From NCBI RefSeq assembly GCF_027942295.1, contig NZ_CP101416.1, positions 124,001-188,000 of the forward strand: 64,000 nt of DNA, written 5' to 3'. The translations under genes were made by a program, and so were the position numbers. Source of the stretch: Pseudanabaena sp. Chao 1811 (GTDB lineage: Bacteria; Cyanobacteriota; Cyanobacteriia; Pseudanabaenales; Pseudanabaenaceae). A model generated the notes under the pieces. It was given only the letters and a program-made list of their open reading frames with translations. It did no database searches and was not told where the DNA came from. This document shows, piece after piece, positions 26,805 to 35,687 of the stretch (positions are counted from its first letter, which is position 1; the number at the start of each line of letters is the position of its first letter).

Positions 26805-27626
26805 TTATTTACTAAGCCGATTACGTTCTAAATCAAATCGATAGGACTGAAAGCCAGTAAAATTAGCCCGTTTTTCGGAATTAGCTATAGCCATAGCAAC
26901 ATGCTCAAAGGGAGATAGGTGAGCTGGTTTAGAAGTTAATAGGCGATCGTGCAGCTTCACATCATCGGCAAGACTGCGAACCCCATCATGATTGAGATAG
27001 CTCACTCGCGCACAACGTCCTACGGCAACCTTAATCAATTCATTAATATCACTAATTTCATCAATATCTTCTTGTTTAATTAGTGGCAAATGCCATTCCC
27101 CTGCGGCTAGTTGTTTGGGCTGACTCGCATCATAGGCAGCTTTCATTTTATTAGCGAGAGCTTGGATTTCAGGCTGTGCGTCAGGATGACAACGCTGCTC
27201 GAAAAAGTTTTGATATTCCGTGCCTGAACAAATTACAGTAATTGTGGAAAAAGGTTCCAAAAGGCGATTGACAACTTGTTTATGAATACCAATATGCACT
27301 AATTGTTTGGCATGACGAATCGCATCAAGTCTAGCTTCCTGCCACACTGCTGAGGCAGCTTGCATTTCCTCTTCTGTAACTTCGGTTTGGGCGGACATTC
27401 CCTTTTGATTTTTACCCCAATGTAATGGATAGACTTCTTGACTCTCGACAAGTTTAATCATCTTTTCGACAGGAATGGCGCGACTGCTGCTGCTGTTTTT
27501 GCTGAGCATTCGATGGGTCATGAATTCTGAGTGAATCATGCGGTGGTAGGTCAGCACAAAAGTAGTCAGGCGATCGCCTGTTAAATTAACGCTATCAGCA
27601 ATGATCGCGGCTTGGGGTTGAAACAT
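26805..27626 (-). CDS. ThyX-like flavin-dependent thymidylate synthase family protein
   Basis: The 273-aa protein contains THRMLSKNSSSSRAIP (about residues 37-52), a variant of the ThyX motif RHRxxSxNxxSxR, and later VNRLLEPFSTITVICSGTEY and FEHVAMA, which are also ThyX-like. ThyX makes dTMP from dUMP using FAD and methylene-tetrahydrofolate. The motif spacing and the sequence around it differ from classical ThyX, so the enzyme may act on another substrate. The gene is on the minus strand, upstream of the glycosyltransferase. Confidence 0.75.
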   Translation of the reverse strand: MFQPQAAIIADSVNLTGDRLTTFVLTYHRMIHSEFMTHRMLSKNSSSSRAIPVEKMIKLVESQEVYPLHWGKNQKGMSAQTEVTEEEMQAASAVWQEARLDAIRHAKQLVHIGIHKQVVNRLLEPFSTITVICSGTEYQNFFEQRCHPDAQPEIQALANKMKAAYDASQPKQLAAGEWHLPLIKQEDIDEISDINELIKVAVGRCARVSYLNHDGVRSLADDVKLHDRLLTSKPAHLSPFEHVAMAIANSEKRANFTGFQSYRFDLERNRLSK

Positions 27627-27935
27627 GATGCTTAATTCTTAATTCATCTAAGATTGTAGTCTTGATTGGCTATATGGGGTATGGCTTTTAGGATAACGGC
27701 TAATTTCAAGCTGCCCCACACCTCTGCGGGGCGCTCAGCAACAAAGTAAGTAGCTAGGCATAATTAACAAATAGAGCCAAAAACTGTAGCCCACGCTGAG
27801 CGTGGGCTACAGTTTTTGGGTTTTTATATTTAATTGCGCTCAGCAACTTACGATAAATAGTCAATTCATGACAAAAAGGCGCAAAACTGGCTGTCAAAAA
27901 GTAAACTAAGTCTTCAAGTACTACAGTTTTTTTGT
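27627..27935. other. Intergenic region between divergent genes
   Basis: No gene is seen. A direct repeat gcgctcagcaac (27730s and 27838s) flanks a perfect hairpin at 27777-27819 (arms ccaaaaactgtagcccacgc and gcgtgggctacagtttttgg). The ends hold the promoters of argH and the ThyX-like gene. Confidence 0.5.
27777..27819. repeat. Perfect 20-bp-arm palindrome
   Basis: The arms ccaaaaactgtagcccacgc and gcgtgggctacagtttttgg are separated by tga. It lies between two copies of gcgctcagcaac and looks like an inserted hairpin repeat. Confidence 0.65.
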
Positions 27936-29327
27936 ATGAGCCAGCCAACAGCCCCCCAACCTTGGAGTCAGCGTTTCGAGACCGCGCTGCATCCTGCGAT
28001 CGCACTATTTAATGCCAGCATTAATTTTGACATTAATTTAATTGAATACGACATCACGGGATCGCAGGCACATTCGCGGATGCTAGCAAAAGTCGGCATC
28101 ATTAGCGCCGAAGAAGGGGAAATGCTTGTCAACGGATTAGAGCAGATCCGCCAAGAATATCGATCTGGAAATTTTAACCCTGGGGTTGATGCTGAGGATG
28201 TCCATTTTGCGGTAGAGCGTCGTCTGACAGAATTGATCGGTGATGTCGGCAAAAAAGTACATACTGCGCGATCGCGTAATGATCAAGTTGCTACGGATGT
28301 GCGTTTATATCTGCGTGACCAAATTCGCAAAATCCAAAAGGATCTAAGGACTTGGCAACAAACTCTAGTTAGTAAAGCTGAGCAACATATTGAGACTTTC
28401 ATCCCTGGATATACGCATCTACAACGCGCCCAGCCCATTAGTCTCGCCCATCATCTCTTGGCATATTTTGAGATGGCACAACGTGACTGGACGAGACTAG
28501 ATGAGATTTATAACCGAGTCAATATTTCTCCCCTTGGTTCGGGGGCTTTGGCTGGTACGCCCCATCCAATTGATCGGCACTACACTGCGGAACTATTAAA
28601 CTTTGGGTCTGTGGGGCGCAATAGCCTTGATGGTGTGTCTGATCGCGACTTTGCGGTGGAGTTCCTCTGCGCGGCAAGCTTGATCATGGTACATCTCAGC
28701 CGCCTTTCCGAAGAAGTAATTCTTTGGTCATCACAGGAATTTAGTTTTGTAAAGCTAAGCGATCGCGTCAGCACTGGCTCTAGCATCATGCCCCAAAAGA
28801 AAAATCCTGACGTTCCCGAACTAGTGCGTGGTAAAACTGGACGTGTGTTTGGACATCTCCAAGGCTTGCTGACAATTATCAAGGGCTTACCTCTAGCTTA
28901 TAACAAAGATATGCAGGAGGATAAGGAAGGGATTTTTGATGCTGTAGTAACCGTTCGGGCTTGTTTGGAAGCAATGACGATTCTCGTTGAAGAAGGCATT
29001 GAATTTCAGCCTAAACGCCTTGCCGAAGCCGTTGCTGAAGACTTCTCTAATGCGACCGATGTTGCCGACTATCTAGCTTCTAAGGGAGTACCTTTCCGTG
29101 AGGCATATCAACTAGTTGGGAAGTTGGTCAAAACCTGCACTAGCGAAGGGATTTTGCTGAAGGATCTATCCGTTGAGCGTTGGAAAACTTTCCATCCTCA
29201 GTTTGAGGCAGACATTGTCGATGCGATCGCACCTGCACAAGTAGTCAAGGTTCGTAATAGCTATGGTGGGACTGGTTTTGACCAAGTCAGAAGTCAAGTC
29301 GAAGCAGCGAAACAGTTAATTGCGTAG
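27936..29327 (+). CDS. argH: Argininosuccinate lyase
   Basis: The 463-aa protein has the fumarase/aspartase superfamily signature [11 protein letters not shown] (about residues 281-292), the early segment [16 protein letters not shown], the [20 protein letters not shown] motif specific to ASL, and [11 protein letters not shown]. It cleaves argininosuccinate to arginine and fumarate, the last step of arginine synthesis. Length is normal and no residue is missing. It is monocistronic with a long hairpin 20 bp after the stop. Confidence 0.97.
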   Translation: MSQPTAPQPWSQRFETALHPAIALFNASINFDINLIEYDITGSQAHSRMLAKVGIISAEEGEMLVNGLEQIRQEYRSGNFNPGVDAEDVHFAVERRLTELIGDVGKKVHTARSRNDQVATDVRLYLRDQIRKIQKDLRTWQQTLVSKAEQHIETFIPGYTHLQRAQPISLAHHLLAYFEMAQRDWTRLDEIYNRVNISPLGSGALAGTPHPIDRHYTAELLNFGSVGRNSLDGVSDRDFAVEFLCAASLIMVHLSRLSEEVILWSSQEFSFVKLSDRVSTGSSIMPQKKNPDVPELVRGKTGRVFGHLQGLLTIIKGLPLAYNKDMQEDKEGIFDAVVTVRACLEAMTILVEEGIEFQPKRLAEAVAEDFSNATDVADYLASKGVPFREAYQLVGKLVKTCTSEGILLKDLSVERWKTFHPQFEADIVDAIAPAQVVKVRNSYGGTGFDQVRSQVEAAKQLIA

Positions 29328-29346
29328 TTACAGCACTTTGCGCTCA

Positions 29347-29410
29347 AACCCGAACCAAGAAAATCTTTAAAAGCCTTGCAAAGCAAGGCTTTTAAAGATT
29401 TTCTTGGGTT
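29347..29410 (+). terminator. Long hairpin after argH
   Basis: The arms aaccaagaaaatctttaaaa + gccttgc and gcaaggc + ttttaaagattttcttgggt pair over about 27 bp. It is the probable argH terminator and a member of the palindrome family. Confidence 0.65.
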
Positions 29411-29516
29411 CTTTTGATCAAAAACTACTGTAATTGCGTAAACATCACCTAACATTGTCTAAAATTTTAGCTGTGCTAAAATCCCAACATTATCCACAAA
29501 TATCAAAAGGTTAATT

Positions 29517-29954
29517 ATGCCTCTAGCAGTCGGTACGGATGCCCCAGCGTTTACCACCCAAGATACCAACGGCAATACAGTATCTTTATCTGATTTTGCT
29601 GGAAAAACCGTAGTATTGTACTTCTATCCTAAAGACGATACCCCCGGTTGTACAAAAGAAGCCTGTAGCTTCCGCGATGCCAAATCTCAATACGAAGGTA
29701 AAGATGTGGTGGTTCTAGGAGTCAGTGCTGATGATGAAGCTGCCCATCAAGCCTTCACTGCTAAATACGACCTCAATTTCCCATTATTGGCGGATACCAA
29801 CAAAGCTTTGATCCAAGCCTATGATGTTGATGGTGGTGGTTATGCCAAGCGTGTCACCTATGTGATTAGCCCCGAAGGAAAAATAATTCTTGTCGATACT
29901 GCAATCAACACATCCACCCATGCCAGTGACATTTTAGCTGCATTAGGATTGTAA
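29517..29954 (+). CDS. PrxQ/BCP-type peroxiredoxin
   Basis: The 145-aa protein has the peroxidatic Cys45 and a resolving Cys50 in TPGCTKEACSF, the five-residue spacing of PrxQ/BCP enzymes, and the family core VVLYFYPKDD. It reduces peroxides using thioredoxin in the cytoplasm. It lacks a signal peptide. The gene is complete and monocistronic, with a hairpin terminator (29974-30006). Confidence 0.93.
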   Translation: MPLAVGTDAPAFTTQDTNGNTVSLSDFAGKTVVLYFYPKDDTPGCTKEACSFRDAKSQYEGKDVVVLGVSADDEAAHQAFTAKYDLNFPLLADTNKALIQAYDVDGGGYAKRVTYVISPEGKIILVDTAINTSTHASDILAALGL

Positions 29955-29973
29955 GGATTCTGCGATTGAATAA

Positions 29974-30006
29974 TTTTTGTGGTGCGGTTTCGCCACACCA
30001 CAAAAA
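29974..30006 (+). terminator. Hairpin after the peroxiredoxin gene
   Basis: The arms tttttgtggtg(t)gg and ccacaccacaaaaa close over a short loop 20 bp after the stop. A T-rich tract follows at 30011. Confidence 0.65.
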
Positions 30007-30039
30007 ATTAGTTCTTTTTTTATAGAGATAATAAGTTGA

Positions 30040-30176
30040 GGTGTTACGTGGAACCCTCATCCCCCAACCCCTTCTCCCGCAGGAGAAGGGGAGCAAAACC
30101 CATATTATTTTCTTGTTCCCCTCTCCTGCGGGAGAGGGGCTAGGGATGAGGGCTTTACAACCTTCCACATAACACC
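30040..30176. repeat. Composite intergenic repeat: outer arms around C/G-rich hairpins
   Basis: The outer arms ggtgttacgtggaa and ttccacataacacc enclose two hairpin halves (ccctcatcccccaacccctt ... ctagggatgaggg, with cttctcccgcaggagaag and ctctcctgcgggagag). It sits between the convergent peroxiredoxin and ureC genes. Similar architecture is seen at 62535-62690. Confidence 0.7.
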
Positions 30177-30184
30177 AGTAAGTT

Positions 30185-31897
30185 CTAAAACAAGAAATAT
30201 CGCTGTGCCATCGGCAATACTGACGCAGGCTCACAGGTCAATAATTCGCCATCAGCACGAACTTCATAGGTTTCTGGATCTACTTCCATCACTGGCAATG
30301 CATCATTAAGCTTTAAGTCACGTTTACTAATATTACGAGTTCCTTTAACCGTGAGTACTTGCTTCTGTAAGCCTAATTGGGTAGGAATACCTCGCTCCAT
30401 TGCAGCTTGAGAAACAAAGGTAAAGGATGTGGGTGCGATCGCGCCGCCATAACTGCCAAACATCGGACGCATATAGACAGGTTGCGGTGTAGGGATACTG
30501 GCATTGGCATCACCCATCTGCGCCCATGCAATGAAGCCTCCTTTAAGAACCATTTCGGGCTTTACACCAAAAAAGGCAGGATGCCAGAGAACGAGATCGG
30601 CGATTTTGCCAACTTCAATGGAACCGACATATTCGGAAATCCCATGCGCGATCGCAGGATTAATCGTGTACTTTGCCACATAGCGCTGAGCGCGGAAATT
30701 GTCGGCTCTAGTACTTTCGGAACTTGAAAGAACTCCTCGCTGCACCTTCATTTTGTGAGCAGTTTGCCAAGTTCTGATAATCACTTCACCGACTCTTCCC
30801 ATCGCTTGCGAGTCAGAGGAGAGCATACTAAACGCGCCGATATCATGGAGAATATCTTCAGCAGCGATCGTTTCGCGACGGATTCTTGATTCGGCAAAGG
30901 ATACATCTTCGGGAATACTAGGATCGAGATGGTGACAAACCATCAGCATATCCAAATGTTCATCGAGCGTATTTAAAGTATAGGGACGGGTGGGATTTGT
31001 GGAAGATGGAAGTACATTTGCTTCACCGCAAATTTTGATAATGTCGGGAGCATGACCACCGCCAGCACCTTCAGTGTGATAGGTGTGGATAACGCGATTT
31101 TTAAAAGCAGCGATCGTATCTTCCACAAATCCTGCTTCATTGAGCGTGTCCGTGTGGATGGCAACCTGCACATCGTACTCATCGGCAACACCCAAGCAAG
31201 TATCAATCGTGGCGGGAGTCGTTCCCCAATCTTCATGAAGCTTCAAGCCGATCGCACCTGCTTCCACCTGTTCGACTAAGCCTTCAGGCTTGCTGCTATT
31301 TCCTTTACCGAGAAAACCTAAATTCATCGGGAAAGCATCGGCAGCTTGCAACATGCGATACATATTCCAAGGACCGGGGGTGCAGGTGGTCGCATTTGTG
31401 CCAACTGCGGGACCCGTACCACCACCGATCATCGTCGTGATCCCAGAGGCGATCGCTACTTCAATTTGCTGTGGACAGATGAAATGGATATGGGTATCAA
31501 TACCCCCTGCGGTGAGAATCCTTCCTTCTCCTGCAATGATTTCTGTACCCGCACCGATGATGATATTCACATTGTCCTGAATGTAAGGATTTCCTGCCTT
31601 CCCGATCGCCACAATCTTGCCATCTTTAATCCCCACATCAGCCTTGACCACGCCCCACCAATCGAGAATTAAAGCATTGGTAATCGCGACATCAACGGCT
31701 CCATTGGCATTAGTAATTGGCGATTGTCCCATGCCATCGCGGATCACCTTACCACCACCAAATTTCACCTCATCGCCATAGGTGGTGTAGTCGCGTTCCA
31801 CTTCAATAAACAGTTCCGTATCAGCTAAGCGAACTTTATCACCAACGGTTGCGCCATAGGTCTCTGCATAGGCGCGGCGGGACATTCTGTAACTCAT
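30185..31897 (-). CDS. ureC: Urease subunit alpha
   Basis: The 570-aa catalytic subunit carries the nickel-site motifs: [23 protein letters not shown] (the carbamylated Lys), [28 protein letters not shown] and [12 protein letters not shown] (the Asp ligand), plus [13 protein letters not shown] in the flap. It hydrolyses urea to ammonia and carbamate in the cytoplasm. Length is standard. It is the last gene of ureD-ureA-Uma2-ureB-ureC; ureB ends 4 bp before it, so the two are coupled. Confidence 0.98.
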   Translation of the reverse strand: MSYRMSRRAYAETYGATVGDKVRLADTELFIEVERDYTTYGDEVKFGGGKVIRDGMGQSPITNANGAVDVAITNALILDWWGVVKADVGIKDGKIVAIGKAGNPYIQDNVNIIIGAGTEIIAGEGRILTAGGIDTHIHFICPQQIEVAIASGITTMIGGGTGPAVGTNATTCTPGPWNMYRMLQAADAFPMNLGFLGKGNSSKPEGLVEQVEAGAIGLKLHEDWGTTPATIDTCLGVADEYDVQVAIHTDTLNEAGFVEDTIAAFKNRVIHTYHTEGAGGGHAPDIIKICGEANVLPSSTNPTRPYTLNTLDEHLDMLMVCHHLDPSIPEDVSFAESRIRRETIAAEDILHDIGAFSMLSSDSQAMGRVGEVIIRTWQTAHKMKVQRGVLSSSESTRADNFRAQRYVAKYTINPAIAHGISEYVGSIEVGKIADLVLWHPAFFGVKPEMVLKGGFIAWAQMGDANASIPTPQPVYMRPMFGSYGGAIAPTSFTFVSQAAMERGIPTQLGLQKQVLTVKGTRNISKRDLKLNDALPVMEVDPETYEVRADGELLTCEPASVLPMAQRYFLF

Positions 31898-31901
31898 TCG
31901 T

Positions 31902-32213
31902 TTAATTCTCCAATTTGCCTTCTACTAAAGCATTAAATCCATAGATCTCGCGAGTCCCTACATAAGGAACGAGATTTACTTCCTTTTCATCCCCCGGTTC
32001 AAAGCGGATGGAAGTTCCCGCAGGAATATCTAGGTGTGTGCCTTTGGCGCGATCGCGATCAAAGATCAGCGCTCGATTGGTTTCATAGAAATGATAATGG
32101 GAACCGACTTGGATCGGGCGATCGCCTGAATTAGCAACCTTGATTGTAATCACTTCGCGACCAGCGTTTAATTCAATATCACCTTCTTGAGTAATAATCT
32201 CACCAACAATCAT
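31902..32213 (-). CDS. ureB: Urease subunit beta
   Basis: The 103-aa protein starts [20 protein letters not shown] and contains [18 protein letters not shown] and [19 protein letters not shown], the conserved beta-subunit sequence. It forms the urease trimer with UreA and UreC. It lies 4 bp before ureC and 55 bp after an inserted Uma2 gene. Confidence 0.97.
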   Translation of the reverse strand: MIVGEIITQEGDIELNAGREVITIKVANSGDRPIQVGSHYHFYETNRALIFDRDRAKGTHLDIPAGTSIRFEPGDEKEVNLVPYVGTREIYGFNALVEGKLEN

Positions 32214-32268
32214 AGATTTATCTCCATTGTTATTTAATGTTTATGTAATTAGGATGTAACGCTACATC

Positions 32269-32889
32269 CTAGATGTTGAGAATTGCAGCAGCAGTTAAGT
32301 CAATCTCTGGAAAAGTCCGCGAATTAATTTTGTCATCTCCTGTAAATCTAGTTGTTTGATATTTACCATTTTCATCTAGCAAATTCACAAACACAGTGGG
32401 AATCTTAGGATTACCAAGAAATTCACGACTAGCGATCGCTAAATAATCCACAATCCAATATTCAGGAATACCAAGGCTTTGATATTCTGAAAACTTATCA
32501 ATATAGTCATCATCCCAATTAGTTGATGTGACTTCTACTGCTAGCTGAATCGGTTTTTGCAATGGAGAATAATCGGCTGGATTAGATTGCCAAAATTGCT
32601 TATCTATCACGCTCAAGTCTGGAACCCTACTCTGCTTATCACTACTAGCAATAGTTCTAATACTCACATTTTGGCGCACTACAAGATCCAAATTTAACCT
32701 ATCAATTTCTCGGTCAAATTTTTTATAAACAAAAGCAACAACATCTTCATGCTGTCTAGTGTTTACCACTTTAACGACTTCTCCGTTAACAAATTCATAG
32801 CGTCCGTCAGTAAGTCTCAGATTGACGAATTTTTCATAGGTCAGCTTTGATTCAGTTTGTGAATCTTGAACTTTAGCGATCGCAATCAT
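32269..32889 (-). CDS. Uma2-family (DUF820) putative nuclease inside the urease operon
   Basis: The 206-aa protein has the Uma2 pattern common in cyanobacteria: DGRYEFVNGEVV, RVPDLSVIDKQFW, IQLAVEVTSTNWDDDYIDKF and YQSLGIPEYWIVDYLA. The acidic residues in PDLSV, AVEV and WIVD match the PD-(D/E)XK nuclease core. The role of Uma2 proteins is unknown. The gene lies between ureA and ureB, on the same strand, 20 bp after ureA and 55 bp before ureB, so it is probably co-transcribed with urease and was inserted by transfer. Confidence 0.88.
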   Translation of the reverse strand: MIAIAKVQDSQTESKLTYEKFVNLRLTDGRYEFVNGEVVKVVNTRQHEDVVAFVYKKFDREIDRLNLDLVVRQNVSIRTIASSDKQSRVPDLSVIDKQFWQSNPADYSPLQKPIQLAVEVTSTNWDDDYIDKFSEYQSLGIPEYWIVDYLAIASREFLGNPKIPTVFVNLLDENGKYQTTRFTGDDKINSRTFPEIDLTAAAILNI

Positions 32890-32909
32890 CTCAGACCTCC
32901 ATAGCTAAA

Positions 32910-33212
32910 TTAGCGAATAGGATTATGTACTGTTACAAGTTTAGTTCCATCGGGAAAAGTCGCTTCCACTTGGACATCATGGATCATTTCGGGAATACCT
33001 TCCATCACATCATTACGGGTGAGCAAAGTCGCGCCATAGGACATTAACTCGGCAACCGTACGACCTTCCCTTGCTCCTTCCAAAATCTCCGCAGTGATAA
33101 AGGCGATCGCTTCAGGATAATTTAACTTCAAACCTTTAGCTTTACGACGCTCTGCTAGTAATGCAGCCGTAAAAATCAATAATTTATCTTTTTCTTGAGG
33201 CGTAAGTTGCAT
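32910..33212 (-). CDS. ureA: Urease subunit gamma
   Basis: The 100-aa protein starts [20 protein letters not shown] and contains [36 protein letters not shown] and ends [18 protein letters not shown], the complete gamma subunit. It is the third component of the urease trimer. It follows ureD after 121 bp that hold a tandem hairpin repeat and precedes the inserted Uma2 gene. Confidence 0.97.
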   Translation of the reverse strand: MQLTPQEKDKLLIFTAALLAERRKAKGLKLNYPEAIAFITAEILEGAREGRTVAELMSYGATLLTRNDVMEGIPEMIHDVQVEATFPDGTKLVTVHNPIR

Positions 33213-33230
33213 GAATATCTACCAAACTCA

Positions 33231-33354
33231 TTTACTTAGTTTGTGATTTTGGCGAAGCCAAAATCACAAACTCACCAAACTCTAGGTATGCATTTACTGA
33301 GTTTCTAGTTTTGGCTTTGCCAAAACTAGAAACTCACCAGACTCTAGGTACGCA
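33231..33354. repeat. Two tandem 62-bp repeats including the last ureD codons
   Basis: Bases 33231-33292 and 33293-33354 are two 62-bp copies with few differences. Each has a hairpin (gattttggcgaagccaaaatc in one, agttttggctttgccaaaact in the other) followed by ctcaccNgactctaggta or its variant. The second copy includes the last six codons and stop of ureD, so the upstream copy duplicates the gene's tail. Confidence 0.85.
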
Positions 33355-34158
33355 TATTGCTCTATCCCTATAGGATACACGCAAAAGCTGCCAAATTTGT
33401 TGAAACCATTTACGTGCTTCACTAGAGGAGTGCCCACAATAGCGACAAACTAAACCCGATAGCGATCGCGTGACTCCTGATATTCCTTGATAATTTCCCT
33501 GCTCCCAAGTAGAGCGAATGCGCGTAATTAATTCAGGTTCAACTTGTGCGCCTACAAAAACAAAACTCGCAGCGATCGCATAATTATTTAAGCCATTAGG
33601 ACTCCCTAACATTTCCGAATTTCCATTGAGATATTGCCGATCAATCCATAACGGGCTTTGGTCGCGCCATACCTCCGTATGAGATCGCCAATTCCCATCT
33701 AGAAATTTCTCACCCCGAGCCGTGCGCCCAAACCTAACAATTTCCCACATGGTTAAAGTGGCGGCTGGTGCGAGTTCAATTCTGGTTTGCTGTCGATATT
33801 GCGCTTCGGAAAATACAATTGTTTCCTGTGGCAACCATTCCAAACTTGCTCCTTCATCGATGTGAATATGGAGATTTTGTAAAGATTCTGCACCTGTGCT
33901 GCGATAGATTTTACTAGCGGCTGCCGTAGTAATCAGGGCTTGACTTTGCGGTTGTAAATGAATTTTTGCAGCCAGGCGATCGCCACCGACTAAACCGCCT
34001 GCGGTATGTAAGAGAATGCAATGACAAACTTCTTCACCTTCGGGATAAAGCGATCGCTGAATTTTCCAAGGTGCGACAGTGTAATTACGGGTTAATACGG
34101 TTTGTTGATTCCGTTTCGCAAATTCTAATTCTAATTCTCCCGCCCAAGGTGAAGCCAT
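33334..34158 (-). CDS. ureD: Urease accessory protein UreD
   Basis: The 274-aa protein has the UreD hallmarks HTAGGLVGGDRLAAKIHLQP and LEWLPQETIVFSEAQY, ending in CVPRVW. UreD holds apo-urease and, with UreF and UreG, delivers nickel to the active site. It is the first gene of the minus-strand urease operon. Its 3' end lies inside a 62-bp tandem repeat but the reading frame is intact. Confidence 0.95.
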   Translation of the reverse strand: MASPWAGELELEFAKRNQQTVLTRNYTVAPWKIQRSLYPEGEEVCHCILLHTAGGLVGGDRLAAKIHLQPQSQALITTAAASKIYRSTGAESLQNLHIHIDEGASLEWLPQETIVFSEAQYRQQTRIELAPAATLTMWEIVRFGRTARGEKFLDGNWRSHTEVWRDQSPLWIDRQYLNGNSEMLGSPNGLNNYAIAASFVFVGAQVEPELITRIRSTWEQGNYQGISGVTRSLSGLVCRYCGHSSSEARKWFQQIWQLLRVSYRDRAICVPRVW

Positions 34159-34171
34159 AGGAATATCCTCA

Positions 34172-34212
34172 TATTGTAGTAAAGAGAAGCTATGCTTCCC
34201 TTTACTACAATA
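34172..34212. terminator. Hairpin between urtE and ureD
   Basis: The arms tattgtagtaaag and ctttactacaata with inner gaagc / gcttc form a stem that starts right after urtE. It may end the urt transcript or separate it from ureDABC. Confidence 0.55.
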
Positions 34213-34935
34213 CTAAACTGCTAAGAATTTCTGAATAACTTCGTTACTGAGTTCTGAAGTTTTACCAGAAGCAACAATGCCGCCTTTTTGCATGGCGTAA
34301 TACCAATCTGCTTGGCGCACAAAATGTAAATGCTGCTCCACTAATAGGATCGAAATCCCTGTGGTTGCCACAATATGCTTTACGGCAGATTCAATCTCTA
34401 AAATAATCGATGGCTGAATTCCTTCCGTTGGTTCATCAAGAATCAACAATCTGGGCTGTCCCATCAACGCACGGGCGATCGCTAATTGTTGTTGTTGACC
34501 GCCGCTAAGGTCGCCACCCATCCGATTGAGCATCGATTTCAATACTGGGAATAGCTCGTACACCATATCCAAAAGATTTTGGCGCACCGCAGGCGTAACA
34601 GGACGAGACTCTAAACCGAGTAGGAGGTTTTCTCTCACGGTCATCCGAGGCATCACTTCACGCCCCTGTGGCACATAGCCCACACCCATTCTGGCGCGTT
34701 GATCCGGAGTGAGTTGAGTAATATCTTTCCCAAAGAAAGACACATCTCCTTGTCTAGGCTTCAACAATCCCATAATTGTTTTTAATAGAGTAGTTTTACC
34801 GACTCCATTGCGTCCAATTAAGCAGACCATTTTTCCAGAAGCCACACCCATATCCACGTTACGGAGAATATGGCTTTCACCGTAATAAACATTGAGATTA
34901 TTGATTCGTAAAATCGGATCGTAAGTTTCTTCCAT
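34213..34935 (-). CDS. urtE: Urea ABC transporter ATP-binding protein UrtE
   Basis: The 240-aa LivF-type ATPase has Walker A (GRNGVGKTT), the LSGGQQQQLA signature and Walker B (LLILDEPTEGIQPS). MVYELFPVL and VGYVPQGREV are typical of this subfamily. With UrtD it powers urea uptake through UrtB and UrtC. It overlaps the urtD stop (TAATG), so translation is coupled. Confidence 0.95.
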   Translation of the reverse strand: MEETYDPILRINNLNVYYGESHILRNVDMGVASGKMVCLIGRNGVGKTTLLKTIMGLLKPRQGDVSFFGKDITQLTPDQRARMGVGYVPQGREVMPRMTVRENLLLGLESRPVTPAVRQNLLDMVYELFPVLKSMLNRMGGDLSGGQQQQLAIARALMGQPRLLILDEPTEGIQPSIILEIESAVKHIVATTGISILLVEQHLHFVRQADWYYAMQKGGIVASGKTSELSNEVIQKFLAV

Positions 34936-35687
34936 TATTCTTCCTCTTCCTGATGTCCCAAATAAACTTCAATGACTCGTGGATCGTTTTGGACTTCTTC
35001 AAAATTGCCTTCACAAAGAACGCTACCTTGATGCAAAACCGTGACTTTACGAGCAATCTGGCGCACAAATTCCATATCATGCTCGATCACGATAATGGAA
35101 TGGGATTCTGCTAAAGACATGAGCAGTTCGCCAGTTTTTTCGGTTTCCTCATCAGTTAAGCCTGCAACAGGTTCATCCACTAGCAACAGATCAGGAGATT
35201 GAGCAATTAACATCCCAATTTCTAGCCACTGCTTTTCGCCATGGGATAGAAACTCGGCTTTCATTTCCGACTTGGGCATCAGTCCAATGACCTTTAACAA
35301 GTCATTCACTTTCTGCTTTTCGACTACCGATGGTGGCTTAAATAAAGTAGAGAAAACATTCTTATTGGGATTGCTTGCTAACTCTAAGTTTTCTCTAGGA
35401 GTGAGATTGAGATATACACGAGGAGTTTGGAACTTACGACCTACACCCATTCTGGCAATTTTATGCTCAGATAGCGATCGCGTATTTCTACCTTTAAATC
35501 TAACTTGACCTTCGGTAGGCTTCACTTTACCCGTAATTACATCTAAGAATGTGGTTTTACCCGCACCGTTGGGACCAATAATTACTCGTAATTCACCCTG
35601 CTCCATCTCAAAGTTTAAGTTATTAATTGCCTTAAACCCATCGAAGCTTACCGTAACATTTTCAATCTCTAAGATTCTGCCGCTCAT
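34935..35687 (-). CDS. urtD: Urea ABC transporter ATP-binding protein UrtD
   Basis: The 250-aa LivG-type ATPase has Walker A (GPNGAGKTT), the modified signature LSHGEKQWLEIGML and Walker B (LLLVDEPVAGLTDEE), ending EVYLGHQEEEE. The LSHGEKQWLEIG signature is specific to UrtD rather than amino-acid LivG. It overlaps urtC by 26 bp and urtE by 1 bp, one tightly coupled operon. Confidence 0.95.
   Translation of the reverse strand: MSGRILEIENVTVSFDGFKAINNLNFEMEQGELRVIIGPNGAGKTTFLDVITGKVKPTEGQVRFKGRNTRSLSEHKIARMGVGRKFQTPRVYLNLTPRENLELASNPNKNVFSTLFKPPSVVEKQKVNDLLKVIGLMPKSEMKAEFLSHGEKQWLEIGMLIAQSPDLLLVDEPVAGLTDEETEKTGELLMSLAESHSIIVIEHDMEFVRQIARKVTVLHQGSVLCEGNFEEVQNDPRVIEVYLGHQEEEE

Noticed and set aside
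31290-31672. Open frames antisense to ureC
   Set aside because: They are shadows of a highly conserved gene with strong codon constraint.
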